Origin: Armatimonadetes bacterium Uphvl-Ar1
GTDB lineage: Bacteria > Armatimonadota > Fimbriimonadia > Fimbriimonadales > Fimbriimonadaceae
Assembly: GCA_002162075.1 (NCBI GenBank)
Contig: CP021423.1
Span: 2,232,001 to 2,296,000, forward strand
Reading direction: 5' to 3'
Length of the DNA: 64,000 nucleotides
Part shown: piece by piece, positions 43,401-52,712 of the stretch
Position numbering within the stretch: position 1 is the first letter of the stretch
Layout: every line of letters begins with the position of its first letter
Notes under the pieces: model-generated
Databases searched by the model: none
Seen by the model: only the letters and a program-made list of their open reading frames with translations
Told to the model about the DNA's origin: nothing
Translations under genes and position numbers: made by a program

Positions 43401-44288
43401 TTATTTCCCCCCGTCCGCATCCGGGCCACCAGCCCCTGTTCTCGGCGTCCCCGGCCCTGGAGCCGCTCCGCCACCTGGAACTCCACCAAAACCGTTCGGA
43501 GCTACTGACGCAGCACCAGCCGCACCCGCTCCCGCAATCGTTGACCGCGGGTCTGGCGTTTGAACATTCCGCGCCAAAGTCACTGTCATTGTGACCTGCT
43601 TATAACCCGGCATCGCTTGCCGCACGCCTTCAACAGCACCAAAGTTGCCTTGATTCAAAAATCCGCGAGGCTCACCCGCTGCTCGGGCAATCATTGCCTC
43701 CATCCGATCTAGCGGATCAGTTGGCAATGGAGTTTGGCCCGGTTTCACCGGAAGGCCAGTTTGATCTGCTTCGGTCAAGTTCGGAACCGAAGCCCGGTCA
43801 AGCTGGTAGCCCGCTCGACTTACTGCAACCGCATCAGGAATTTTCCACAATGCAACGGATAAATCAGCATACTGTCGAAAAGTTTCCAAGTAGCCGTTCA
43901 GAGTCACTGTCGTTTGCTGTGGACTCGCTGGAACCGCCGAGATGGAATCAATTCGATAATAAGCTGGAACATGCTTCAACACATCCGCATAAAGATCAAC
44001 GTATGTGCGGTTGTGCGCAATCATTGCTTCGGAGAGAGCTTGGCTTCGGTTAATGATCGCCGCTTCAGCAATTTGCTTGTCCGCATGATCTGCCGTTGCT
44101 TTCGCATCAACTGCTCGTTGCATCTTGGCCTCGGCATCGGCCTTGGCAGTTGCAAGCGCACCCTCTGACATCAAAGTCAGTCCGACGCCCGCCAAAATCC
44201 CAAGTACCGCAAGGAGAAGCGCAACGAAGATCATTCCCTTCGCGGCCCCCGCTTTCGATACGCTTTGTGGAAGTAAGTTAAGTTTCAT
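43401..44288 (-). CDS. pilN: PilN-like inner-membrane pilus assembly protein
   Basis: A 295-residue bitopic membrane protein. Its N-terminus MKLNLLPQSVSKAGAAKGMI is the PilN cytoplasmic peptide (INLLPwR in classical PilN) that docks to PilM, followed by one TM (about 20-40), a long Ala-rich coiled coil (about 45-85) and a ferredoxin-like fold (YRIDSISAVPASPQQTTVTL, ALWKIPDAVAVSRAGYQLDR). It ends with an unusual Gly/Pro/Ala tail (about 245-295). The gene lies 13 bases after pilM. The three pil genes pilM, N and O form the inner-membrane alignment complex. Confidence 0.82.
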   Translation of the reverse strand: MKLNLLPQSVSKAGAAKGMIFVALLLAVLGILAGVGLTLMSEGALATAKADAEAKMQRAVDAKATADHADKQIAEAAIINRSQALSEAMIAHNRTYVDLYADVLKHVPAYYRIDSISAVPASPQQTTVTLNGYLETFRQYADLSVALWKIPDAVAVSRAGYQLDRASVPNLTEADQTGLPVKPGQTPLPTDPLDRMEAMIARAAGEPRGFLNQGNFGAVEGVRQAMPGYKQVTMTVTLARNVQTPDPRSTIAGAGAAGAASVAPNGFGGVPGGGAAPGPGTPRTGAGGPDADGGK

Positions 44289-44301
44289 TCAGTCAACTGC
44301 C

Positions 44302-45483
44302 TCAAAAGCCAATGTGCATCCCATTTCCAATCGCCATCGCGAAGGAACTCTTCGTTTCCTCCAGCCGTGCCGGATCGCCACTCTTCAAACTCATGTTCAC
44401 ATTTCGGAAGGGGTCCATCCGTTCAACCGTCATTCCAACCGCTGAAGTCAAGAACTTGTCCAGATTCTTCATCTGAGCCGAGCCGCCCGTGATCATCATC
44501 ATATCCACATCACCGCCCTTGTTCTTGTAATAATCCACACTGCGGCGCAACTCTGAGACCAATTCGTCTAGTGCAGGCGCAACTGCCGCATACAAAGGAT
44601 TTTCTTCTACCGGAGCCGGAGTCGCCGGCGCGGGAGCATCGCTCGCCATCGTCTGTTCACTCGGATCAGCAAACGGGTTGTAGCTCTGAACTGGAGCTGC
44701 TCCTGCAAAAGGATTGAATGAAGGAGCCGGGGCCGCATCTTCGGGCAACACGAGTTGCTCATGCTTCGCCTGCTGTGCATCCGCAAATGACAGACTCCGC
44801 GAGTCCGCAATCGCCCGGGTGAACATCTCTCCACCCACCGGAACCGTTCGCGAGAACAGCAAACGCTCATTCTTGTAAATGTTGATCGAAGTGGTCTTGT
44901 GACCAATTTCAGCTACGCAAATCGTCTTGTTCCCCGCCTCTTGCGCATACCCCACATCAAGAAGCCGAAGCAAACTCAGTGGCTCAACATCAAGTGCCGC
45001 TGCTTTCTTACCCGAACGCTTCAAAATATCAACGTTCATGTCAACTCCCGAACGAGTCGCAATCGCCATCACGACATCCAAGTTCTGAGATGCCGGGTCA
45101 GCCAAGGGATAAGCTTTGAAATCTGTCTCAACTGTGCTTTCTGCAAAAGGAATGTTCCGAGTGAACTCCCAGGCCATATGGTCTTTCAATTCACTCTCAC
45201 TCATGTTCGGCACTTCAAGCGGTCGAACCAATACTGAACCCTGACCATTGAGCGAAACCACCGCATTGGATTCAGAAGACCCTGATTCCATAATCGCTTG
45301 CTTCACAATCGAAACCAACTGATCCGGATCGTTGATCCCCACGTGATCAACTGCGCCTTCCGGCACCGGAGCCATCCCCAACGCAGTAATCGTCGGTTGG
45401 TTGCCCTGCAGACGGATTTCCGCCACCTTCACCGACTGGCTGCCGATGTCAATTCCCAAAACGCTGTTCAGTCTTTTCGCCAT
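44302..45483 (-). CDS. pilM: Type IV pilus assembly ATPase-like protein PilM
   Basis: A 393-residue actin-like protein that binds PilN's cytoplasmic peptide. Signature: NSVLGIDIGSQSVKVAEIRL, VVSLNGQGSVLVRPLEVPNM, WEFTRNIPFAESTVETDFKA, VAEIGHKTTSINIYKNERLL and MMMITGGSAQMKNLDKFLTS. It has a linker of about 55 residues (about 243-295) with repeated NPF motifs (FNPFAGAAPVQSYNPFADPS) inserted before the last subdomain, which is not usual for PilM. First gene of the pilM-N-O-P-STN-Q operon, with a strong promoter 34 to 63 bases upstream. Confidence 0.94.
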   Translation of the reverse strand: MAKRLNSVLGIDIGSQSVKVAEIRLQGNQPTITALGMAPVPEGAVDHVGINDPDQLVSIVKQAIMESGSSESNAVVSLNGQGSVLVRPLEVPNMSESELKDHMAWEFTRNIPFAESTVETDFKAYPLADPASQNLDVVMAIATRSGVDMNVDILKRSGKKAAALDVEPLSLLRLLDVGYAQEAGNKTICVAEIGHKTTSINIYKNERLLFSRTVPVGGEMFTRAIADSRSLSFADAQQAKHEQLVLPEDAAPAPSFNPFAGAAPVQSYNPFADPSEQTMASDAPAPATPAPVEENPLYAAVAPALDELVSELRRSVDYYKNKGGDVDMMMITGGSAQMKNLDKFLTSAVGMTVERMDPFRNVNMSLKSGDPARLEETKSSFAMAIGNGMHIGF

Positions 45484-45516
45484 AACGGAAACCCGCTGTG
45501 CCCTCTAAGCCAAATG

Positions 45517-45546
45517 ATCTTAGCACTCGGACGCGCCGAGAGTCAA
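45517..45546 (-). promoter_or_regulatory. Sigma70-type promoter of the pilM operon
   Basis: On the minus strand TTGACT (45546-45541) and TAAGAT (45522-45517) with an 18-base spacer and an extended minus-10 (TGC before TAAGAT), ending 33 bases before the pilM ATG. Close to consensus. Confidence 0.72.
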
Positions 45547-45626
45547 CACATTCGGAAGAACTCGACTTAAATCAAGACGAAACCCCGCTCCCCAATGGTT
45601 ACAAATCAGCCAGCATATTAAAGAAT

Positions 45627-45657
45627 AAAAAGCCCCGGATCATATGATCCAGGGCTT
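45627..45657 (-). terminator. Rho-independent terminator after the giant gene cluster
   Basis: Plus-strand AGCCCCGGATCAT (45631-45643) pairs with ATGATCCAGGGCT (45644-45656), one C/A mismatch; on the minus strand TTTTTATTC follows. Located 21 bases after the end of the 2338-residue gene, so the giant cluster and the pilM operon are separate transcripts. Confidence 0.9.
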
Positions 45658-45677
45658 TGCTGAGCTCTTACCCAAAA

Positions 45678-48600
45678 TTACGGACGTCGGGAGATTCTCG
45701 GGGCCGTCTTGGGAGCAAGAGTTTGCATGTAAATGTCCTGCGCACCCGCCCGAGTCGAGCTCCATACCATCCAGATCAGCGGCGGTCGTCGCTCGGTCAG
45801 AGAAACATTGTTTGTTTCAAGCCGATCCATCGTAATCGACAGATCGCCCTCCTGGCCGATCTGTTCAATCGGCACCAGCTGCTCACCTTGCTCAATAATC
45901 AATCCAACACGTGCTTGAACTTGCTGATTGAAGACAAACTGGCCATTTGCATCAATGCCCGTGTAAGTCACCGTTACAACTGTTCCTTCTTCTTCAGCTT
46001 GCATGTAGATCTTTCCACCAACCGGGTCAATCTGAACCACATTCGATCCCGATCCAGTCAACCCTGTTATATTGAGTCCAACTGCCGATGTGTCTGAATT
46101 AACCGCAATCGGCATTGGCAAGTGAATTCCAAACCGAAGCGAACTCATCACGGGCCGTGCCGCAGCAGAGCCATCATTCGAACTACGACCAAACGCTGCA
46201 TAGAACCGATCCTGACGCAACAGATTCGCGGGCAATGGATTACTTGGTGGTGCAATGGGTGTTCCAAAGGAATTCACCCAAAAGTTCATATCCTCTCTCA
46301 ACCTTCGCGATGGAACTCCGTTGTCAAAAACTCCGAGCAAGCGGTCGTCAAACACAACTGACGCACCTCGGTAGTTCAGTCCGGCACTCGCATTCGCAGT
46401 CGCAATCAAACCAGAACCAGTTCGGAACGCTGTCGTCGCCCCACTCACCCGAATAAATTTCGGCGAATAAGCGATAAAGACTTGACTGTTCCGCCCCAGC
46501 ACCGTTCCCGATAGCCGGACCGAACCCCGTCGTGCATCTACATAGACTTTGCCGCCTCGTGGACTGCCGAAAACCATTTCTCGGGTTTCTCGGTCAATCA
46601 GCCGCTCTCGCATATCCGCCGGAACTGCCGTATCATTGTTGATTAGTCGGCTGAGAGCACCTGTTCGAGGGTCAACAAGGAAGAGCTGGAAGTTATCAAC
46701 ATCCGCTCGTCCCATCGCAAAATCCACGCCCGGAGCCCAATACATGCCCGTTGTTGCATCGTATTCCAATCGATCAAACCGGTCTTCAAAAATGTTCCAT
46801 GCTTGATTGGCAACTGGCATTCCATTTACTGCAACTGGCAACTGACCCATGTAGGCTTCTGAGTTCTGCCGACCGCGTACCTGACCCGTGAAGAACATTT
46901 CAACCGCTGTACCACTTGCCGAAATTCCAAGCGGAACCCGACGCGCACTCGCAGATATGCCAGAGATTTCTTCAAAAGTTGCGCCAACACCCAGCGACTG
47001 AACTCCGTTCCATGTCGCTCCATTGAACACCGCCGAGTAAATTTCTGTTCGACCAGATGACTGAGCCGGATAGAACGCCGCCACACTTGATCCTTGTTGG
47101 ATAATTGATGGCTTTCCTTTTTTGGAGGTCGGATCCGTCGCCAATGGGTAAATCCCATTAAGTGGACCTGATGGCAGACGAGTCGGCACTCCCGCAGAAA
47201 TTTGAAGGTCAACAAGCATCAGCTGACTCAATGGAACAACGTTGCCTGTTCGATCGCGTTTAGTTGTTTCACCAACAAAGGCCATGAATCGGCGAGCCTG
47301 ACCAGCCCGTGTTGGTGTTGCAACATCAATTGGGTCAACAGCTCCGTGTCCAGAGAATGTCGGATACAAGAACCGAGCGGAACTTTCATCCGTCGGCCCG
47401 GTGAGCGATTCACCTGCATTAACCGCGAACCAATTGGTCCATTCGTTAACGGCGGGCAAAGTAGTGGCAGGCTCAATCCAAGTTGCTGTCGGCACTGTCC
47501 GAGAAAGGTTCGCTGCTAGCGGGCTTTGGGACGGGCCAAATGGGGTTAACCCAGCCGTAGAACCGGCAAAGTGAATCCTCCAAACACTCGGCACTGAACC
47601 ATCCGCCGCCGTTCTACCTCGAGCAAATATTGAGCTTCCTCCGACGCCCAAACGGTTCGAACTAAAGGCGATGACCTTATCACCTTCATCGGTCACCGCA
47701 AGCGTAGGCTGTCGGTTCGACCAATCAAACCCTGGATCAGCTACCGGAATATTCTCAAAGATCGACTGCGTCTTCGCTGTCGGTCGAGTCGTAACCCGCG
47801 TCTCACGCACGTTGAACTTAAGGGAAATCGCCGGATCAGTGTAAGCCTCCGGAACCAATCCTGATGCCCCTACTTGGAAGCCCAAGGTTGGGAAATTCGC
47901 GCCGTAATCTGCCGATCCCGCAATCGTATCCTCAAAGAGGAAAATATCGCGGACATACGAGCCCACCGGAGCCCCAAGCGGAACCGCAATTCCAACAAAA
48001 GGATCACCTGCCGGGAAGGCCGTGGTGTTCGCAATCAGCGTGCCCGAAGCAACATTCAAATTGCTGTTTTGACGTCGCCGAGGATTCGTCGAAAGCCGAG
48101 TTGGAGCTGGGTCGCCCGGACGTGGTTTTTGCAGAGCAATCGCCCCCGCAGGATCAATTCCCGCCCGATTCGTTGGGCTCAGGGCCGGATCAAGGTCACT
48201 GAACAACGTATTCGCCGCATCAAACCAAGCCAATTCATGCTCAGCCGGAGCGAAAAGCTCAAGCGGGCGTTCAACTTGGTTGAATGGATTGACCAATTCT
48301 GCCAATCGCCGACTCACCCGTACGTTGAGCAAGTTGACGTTGCCTTCGTTAAAGCCCGTCACGTTTTGGAATTGCGGAGCATTCGGGTCCAAGAATCCTG
48401 CATTGAACGGCGCAAAACTGTTGAACTGACCCGGATAAACCGCGTTGCCTGTTCCCGAGTTGTAGTGACCACCACCCCCCGGAATCGAGCCCAAGTCAAC
48501 CGTCCTTGTAGTCGTGACAATGTTCTCATCCGGCGCAACATTCGCTGCCATCGTGAACCGACGTGCGGAGTCAGAATCAGAGAATCCAGCCTCGCCAGAA

Positions 48601-51600
48601 TCAATGTAGACAATGTTTTCAGCAACGTAACCGAATGGGCGAGTTCCTCCCGTTTGGGTAGCAGGTTGATACTGAGGAATCGCCATTCGCATACTGAAGA
48701 TCGTCGGTCGGAGTGCTCGACCAAGGCCCGCCTCATAACCCAATCTCGTGTTGTAAGTTGACCGATCCAAAGCCGTAAATGTTGGCGGAACCAATCGAAC
48801 TCCACCAAAGAGCGGATTTTCTGTATCTCCGCCAAGCGACTTCGCGATCTGCAATCCACCCCGATTCATATCAGGATAGTCCTGACTGATGTTCGGGAAA
48901 CTGGTGGGGAAGTCCTCAAATCCCGCATAAGCGGCCGGCAATGGCTTATAAACCCCGGCTTGTGCCGCATTTGTCGGAACCGAGTTGCTCGCCGGTTGCC
49001 AAACCATGTCATTGGCCTGAACTCGAACGCCTGTCAGTCCAACCGTTGACCGATTGAGGAGAACCATCAATGAGCGGTCAACAACTTCCATTGCTGAAAC
49101 CCCAATTGAGTTGTGTGAAACCGGATCAGGGCCGTTTACTCGTGAACTAAATCGTCCGCCTGGAACACCAAGTCCCGCACCCGGATCAACAAACGCATTC
49201 GTCCATTTGTTGAACGGCGTCGCGCCTCCGGTATATCCCGGAGCCAAGTTCTGGCTGACCAAGATATTCGCTGGATCAGTTGTGACCCCCGCTTGGTTAA
49301 TGACAACCCCACCTGAATCGCGGAACTGCAAACCAAGCGGCAACGCTACTCGAATTGAAGATACAAACGGCGGTGGAACGGTCGGCAAAGCGAGCGTTTG
49401 GACATCACCGCGAACGCGCTGCTGAATAGCTCGCACTTCAACATTGAGGTCACCAGCCGTCGCGGAACCGCCTCCGGTTGGCGAAATCGGCAACTTGAAG
49501 AAGGCATAGCCGCTTTCTTCCGGAGATGGTCCACCCGAAGCATCCCGAACCGCCGAAACCGTGCCTCTTCGTGATGGCGTTCCGTTACCAACCAATCCCG
49601 ATTGAATGGAGTACCCAGCCGTTTCAACAACGGTCGTCGCATGGATATCCTTCACCAAAATGTGGAGCGTCTCACCATGCTCAAAGTTGCGCCGTTGAAT
49701 CTGATTCGCCTGGTACGTGGTCAAATCACCGTATGTGACCGTGCCCGCTTGCGCAGCTTGCTCCAAAGCTTCGTAATCTTCGGGTGACAAGAGCACAACG
49801 TCATCTTGCTGAATCATGTCGTTTAGCAACGTCTGATCAGGATCATTCGGATTTGCTGATTGACTTCCCGGCGGCAAGCCCGGAGTCAAAGGCGGTACCG
49901 CATTGAAATCGTCTTCGCTCGAAAAGGCATACAGAATCCCGCCTGCATCCGCCGCATAAATATGCGTTCGATTCGCCAGGAGACCCGCCGCATTCGGCCA
50001 ACCCCCGACCGCCAAACTTGCCAGTTGCGGCTGACCATCTTCACCTTCCAGGAAGTAACCCCAGTTCCGGCGATTGCCATTGATATTGAGCGAGCCGTCC
50101 GCATAGTAACCAAGCAACGCACCCTGCGTACTCGAAACAAGCACCGTTGGCACCGCATTATCAATGAATGTTCCCGCCGGATTGAATGTGCGCATGTAAG
50201 CGAACCGAACCCCGGTCGAACTTCCACTGGTCACTGAAAATTCTTGCCACTGAATCGCCCCCGTTGCCGCATTGAGGCTTGTGATGAATCCACCTCCATC
50301 AACCATGTAGAGGGAGTCATTCACAACTATCGGTGCTTCCACTGCCGCTGGGGAACCAGAAATCCGACCGAACGGCGTAACGTTGTCTGCCCTCTCAGAC
50401 CGTTGCCAATCGAGAAGACCCGTGTCTTCATCAAGCGCAACCATGCCTTGAATACCCGACCCATCAACATCGTCCGTTCCAACGTAAACCCGACCAAAAG
50501 CAACAACCGGAGTCGTTGTCATCGCGCCAAGTGGAGGATCAATCGCCGCCGGGTACTGCCACAAAATGTTCGTCGTGCGGGTCGCACCATTACCAGCCGC
50601 ATCAATTGCAAAAATTCGACCAGCATCCGTAGCAACAATGATCGCCGGAGTCCCTGCAACATCCGCCAGGGCCACGGAACCAACAATCTTACCGATCCCA
50701 GAAAGGGACATCGGCGTCGTCGGATTGCTCGGATCATAGTCTGCGGGCCATGTCCATCGACGTTGCGTCGTACCATCGCCGCGACCATTCATATCGAGCG
50801 CATAAACCCGGTCGTTCAAACCACCAATATAGGCAACGTCTGAACCCGTGGCATCACTCACCAACGCGGAACTCATTCCAAATCCCGGAGGCATTTCGGC
50901 AATTCCACCGTCTTCTGCCAGAGCGGAGTTCGGGTCAGCATCCGGGTCTTGGCTTGGGTATGTCCAAAGGACATTCGGAGCGGTTCCGGTGACTTCGTCC
51001 CCGTGGGCTTCCATCGCCACAATCGAACCGTTCTCCCGCGCCGCCAAAATCACGTCAATGACGTTTCCGCCAACGGTCGCGACGGTCTGAACCGGAGTCG
51101 AGGTAATTCCCAAATCAGCATCACCCACGAACCGAATCGCATCCGCATAAACTGACCGATTGTTTGCAACATCGTTTCCATCGCCGGAGCTCAGCACACG
51201 AACTGTCAAGGGATTCAAAACTGTATGAGCAAAGCCGTCCGGCTGGTTCGGCAATCGAATCCAGTTGTTAAAGCTTGCTTGGTTGATCGTACGAGTCGCC
51301 ACGACCGCTCCACCTTGCAAAATCTGGTAGGTAACCGTGCGCGCCAAATCATTTGGCCCGTCGTTATTCGGCAAATGAACCTCGATGAAGTAAGTCCCCG
51401 GATTCGCAACCGGTTCCCACTCCACAAAGCTCGTCGGAGCCGCCGTCGCCGGAATGATCGCATAGTTCGGACCAACCGAGTTGAACGTATTATCGTCAAT
51501 AAATCCTGCGCCGATTGACGTCCCCGCGCTCAAGTTATCACTTTGTCGGAAAATCAAGTTCCTCGGATAAGCCGGATTGACACCTCCAGAAATCCAGTTC

Positions 51601-52694
51601 TGTCGCTCAATCGCGTAGCGATCCGTCTCAGATTGATTCAAATTAAATGGTCGAACCGCCGGCCAACTCCACACCATGTTTCGGCGCAAAGGCTCACCTG
51701 CATCCACAACTTGACCATTGTGGGTAAACGAACTCAGAACCCCAAAACGAAACTCCTTGTTCAACGCACCAACAAAAACAGGCTCATTCCGGGCCGAGAC
51801 CACACGCTGGTCAAAAACTGTTGGTTGAGCATCAAGTCTGGGTTCGGTCAGCTCACCAACCACGGGCGAAGCCACATAAGTACCCGCTGAGCTGGGACTC
51901 TGACCAACCGCCTTCACCGCATCAGCATAAACAACATCCTGACCCGGCTGATCCGTATTGTCAATCAAGGTTCCAAAGTCATTCCGTCGGTGAACGTTGT
52001 AAAGCGTAACTACAACCGATCCTCCAAGTGCTGGCCGTGCAACGAATGGGGCCGTAGAGGTATCGCCCAGCGGTGCATAACCACCCGCTTGAGCCCGCAT
52101 ATCAACCCAGAAGAAGCGTGTACCATTCGCATCTTCAACCCCGTAAAGCTGAAACGCTGGCGTAAAGCGCAAATCATCATTGATCGAAGTATCAATGTCC
52201 GTCGGACCGATCGGCAAGTTGACTTCAACGTCAAATTCGTTCCCCGCCCCAAGGTTATCCAGAGTCCAGGTGAAAGCCGCAGTTGCCCCAACTTGTGGAT
52301 TCGGACCGTCATTCCCACCGGTTGTCGAAGTCACCGCGTACCGATAAGGAGCCTGAGCGATGTTGAGCTGGAGATACCCACCCGCCAGAGTAAAGTCTCC
52401 GTTCGCCGGGTCAACAAACACCCCGAGCGAAGTCCCCGCATCCGGGTCATCATTATCAACTTCATTACCGGTTTCAAAAATCGGATCCCACCACCGCAAG
52501 AAGCCCCGACCCGCGTTGCCCCAAGTCGTTTCCGGAACCGCCACCGCTGGTTGAGGCGTACTCCTCCCTGCGCGCTCGTTGCTCCCCGCAAACGTTCGGA
52601 AATCCTGGGCATATGCCACGCCTCCGATGACCGCCGCCAAAGCAATCGCTCCGGTCATCGACCACAATTTCGTCCGTTTACTGGTCTTCTCCAT
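45678..52694 (-). CDS. Giant secreted beta-propeller/golvesin-like protein, about 2338 aa
   Basis: Start at ATG 52694 (MEKTSKRTKLWSMTGAIALA), with AGAAGG eight bases before; a GTG at 52712 is the alternative. After the signal peptide come beta-sandwich domains of golvesin/xanthan-lyase CBD type (GTYFIEVHLPNNDGPND and SVYADAIRFVGD in the clearer copy, about 430-530). Next is a PQQ-like beta-propeller of about 350 residues (about 540-910: IIVATDAGRIFAIDAAG, RVYVGTDDVDGSGIQGMV, TGAIQWQE), then about 1400 residues of beta-rich sequence with TolB/WD-like blades late in the protein (VIAFSSNRLGVGGSSIFARG, WMVWSSTRAGAQDIYMQTLA). A propeller on a pilus-linked secreted protein recalls PilY1. Last gene of the coupled giant cluster. 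Confidence 0.75.
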   Translation of the reverse strand: MEKTSKRTKLWSMTGAIALAAVIGGVAYAQDFRTFAGSNERAGRSTPQPAVAVPETTWGNAGRGFLRWWDPIFETGNEVDNDDPDAGTSLGVFVDPANGDFTLAGGYLQLNIAQAPYRYAVTSTTGGNDGPNPQVGATAAFTWTLDNLGAGNEFDVEVNLPIGPTDIDTSINDDLRFTPAFQLYGVEDANGTRFFWVDMRAQAGGYAPLGDTSTAPFVARPALGGSVVVTLYNVHRRNDFGTLIDNTDQPGQDVVYADAVKAVGQSPSSAGTYVASPVVGELTEPRLDAQPTVFDQRVVSARNEPVFVGALNKEFRFGVLSSFTHNGQVVDAGEPLRRNMVWSWPAVRPFNLNQSETDRYAIERQNWISGGVNPAYPRNLIFRQSDNLSAGTSIGAGFIDDNTFNSVGPNYAIIPATAAPTSFVEWEPVANPGTYFIEVHLPNNDGPNDLARTVTYQILQGGAVVATRTINQASFNNWIRLPNQPDGFAHTVLNPLTVRVLSSGDGNDVANNRSVYADAIRFVGDADLGITSTPVQTVATVGGNVIDVILAARENGSIVAMEAHGDEVTGTAPNVLWTYPSQDPDADPNSALAEDGGIAEMPPGFGMSSALVSDATGSDVAYIGGLNDRVYALDMNGRGDGTTQRRWTWPADYDPSNPTTPMSLSGIGKIVGSVALADVAGTPAIIVATDAGRIFAIDAAGNGATRTTNILWQYPAAIDPPLGAMTTTPVVAFGRVYVGTDDVDGSGIQGMVALDEDTGLLDWQRSERADNVTPFGRISGSPAAVEAPIVVNDSLYMVDGGGFITSLNAATGAIQWQEFSVTSGSSTGVRFAYMRTFNPAGTFIDNAVPTVLVSSTQGALLGYYADGSLNINGNRRNWGYFLEGEDGQPQLASLAVGGWPNAAGLLANRTHIYAADAGGILYAFSSEDDFNAVPPLTPGLPPGSQSANPNDPDQTLLNDMIQQDDVVLLSPEDYEALEQAAQAGTVTYGDLTTYQANQIQRRNFEHGETLHILVKDIHATTVVETAGYSIQSGLVGNGTPSRRGTVSAVRDASGGPSPEESGYAFFKLPISPTGGGSATAGDLNVEVRAIQQRVRGDVQTLALPTVPPPFVSSIRVALPLGLQFRDSGGVVINQAGVTTDPANILVSQNLAPGYTGGATPFNKWTNAFVDPGAGLGVPGGRFSSRVNGPDPVSHNSIGVSAMEVVDRSLMVLLNRSTVGLTGVRVQANDMVWQPASNSVPTNAAQAGVYKPLPAAYAGFEDFPTSFPNISQDYPDMNRGGLQIAKSLGGDTENPLFGGVRLVPPTFTALDRSTYNTRLGYEAGLGRALRPTIFSMRMAIPQYQPATQTGGTRPFGYVAENIVYIDSGEAGFSDSDSARRFTMAANVAPDENIVTTTRTVDLGSIPGGGGHYNSGTGNAVYPGQFNSFAPFNAGFLDPNAPQFQNVTGFNEGNVNLLNVRVSRRLAELVNPFNQVERPLELFAPAEHELAWFDAANTLFSDLDPALSPTNRAGIDPAGAIALQKPRPGDPAPTRLSTNPRRRQNSNLNVASGTLIANTTAFPAGDPFVGIAVPLGAPVGSYVRDIFLFEDTIAGSADYGANFPTLGFQVGASGLVPEAYTDPAISLKFNVRETRVTTRPTAKTQSIFENIPVADPGFDWSNRQPTLAVTDEGDKVIAFSSNRLGVGGSSIFARGRTAADGSVPSVWRIHFAGSTAGLTPFGPSQSPLAANLSRTVPTATWIEPATTLPAVNEWTNWFAVNAGESLTGPTDESSARFLYPTFSGHGAVDPIDVATPTRAGQARRFMAFVGETTKRDRTGNVVPLSQLMLVDLQISAGVPTRLPSGPLNGIYPLATDPTSKKGKPSIIQQGSSVAAFYPAQSSGRTEIYSAVFNGATWNGVQSLGVGATFEEISGISASARRVPLGISASGTAVEMFFTGQVRGRQNSEAYMGQLPVAVNGMPVANQAWNIFEDRFDRLEYDATTGMYWAPGVDFAMGRADVDNFQLFLVDPRTGALSRLINNDTAVPADMRERLIDRETREMVFGSPRGGKVYVDARRGSVRLSGTVLGRNSQVFIAYSPKFIRVSGATTAFRTGSGLIATANASAGLNYRGASVVFDDRLLGVFDNGVPSRRLREDMNFWVNSFGTPIAPPSNPLPANLLRQDRFYAAFGRSSNDGSAAARPVMSSLRFGIHLPMPIAVNSDTSAVGLNITGLTGSGSNVVQIDPVGGKIYMQAEEEGTVVTVTYTGIDANGQFVFNQQVQARVGLIIEQGEQLVPIEQIGQEGDLSITMDRLETNNVSLTERRPPLIWMVWSSTRAGAQDIYMQTLAPKTAPRISRRP

Positions 52695-52712
52695 GGGAAT
52701 TACCTTCTTCAC

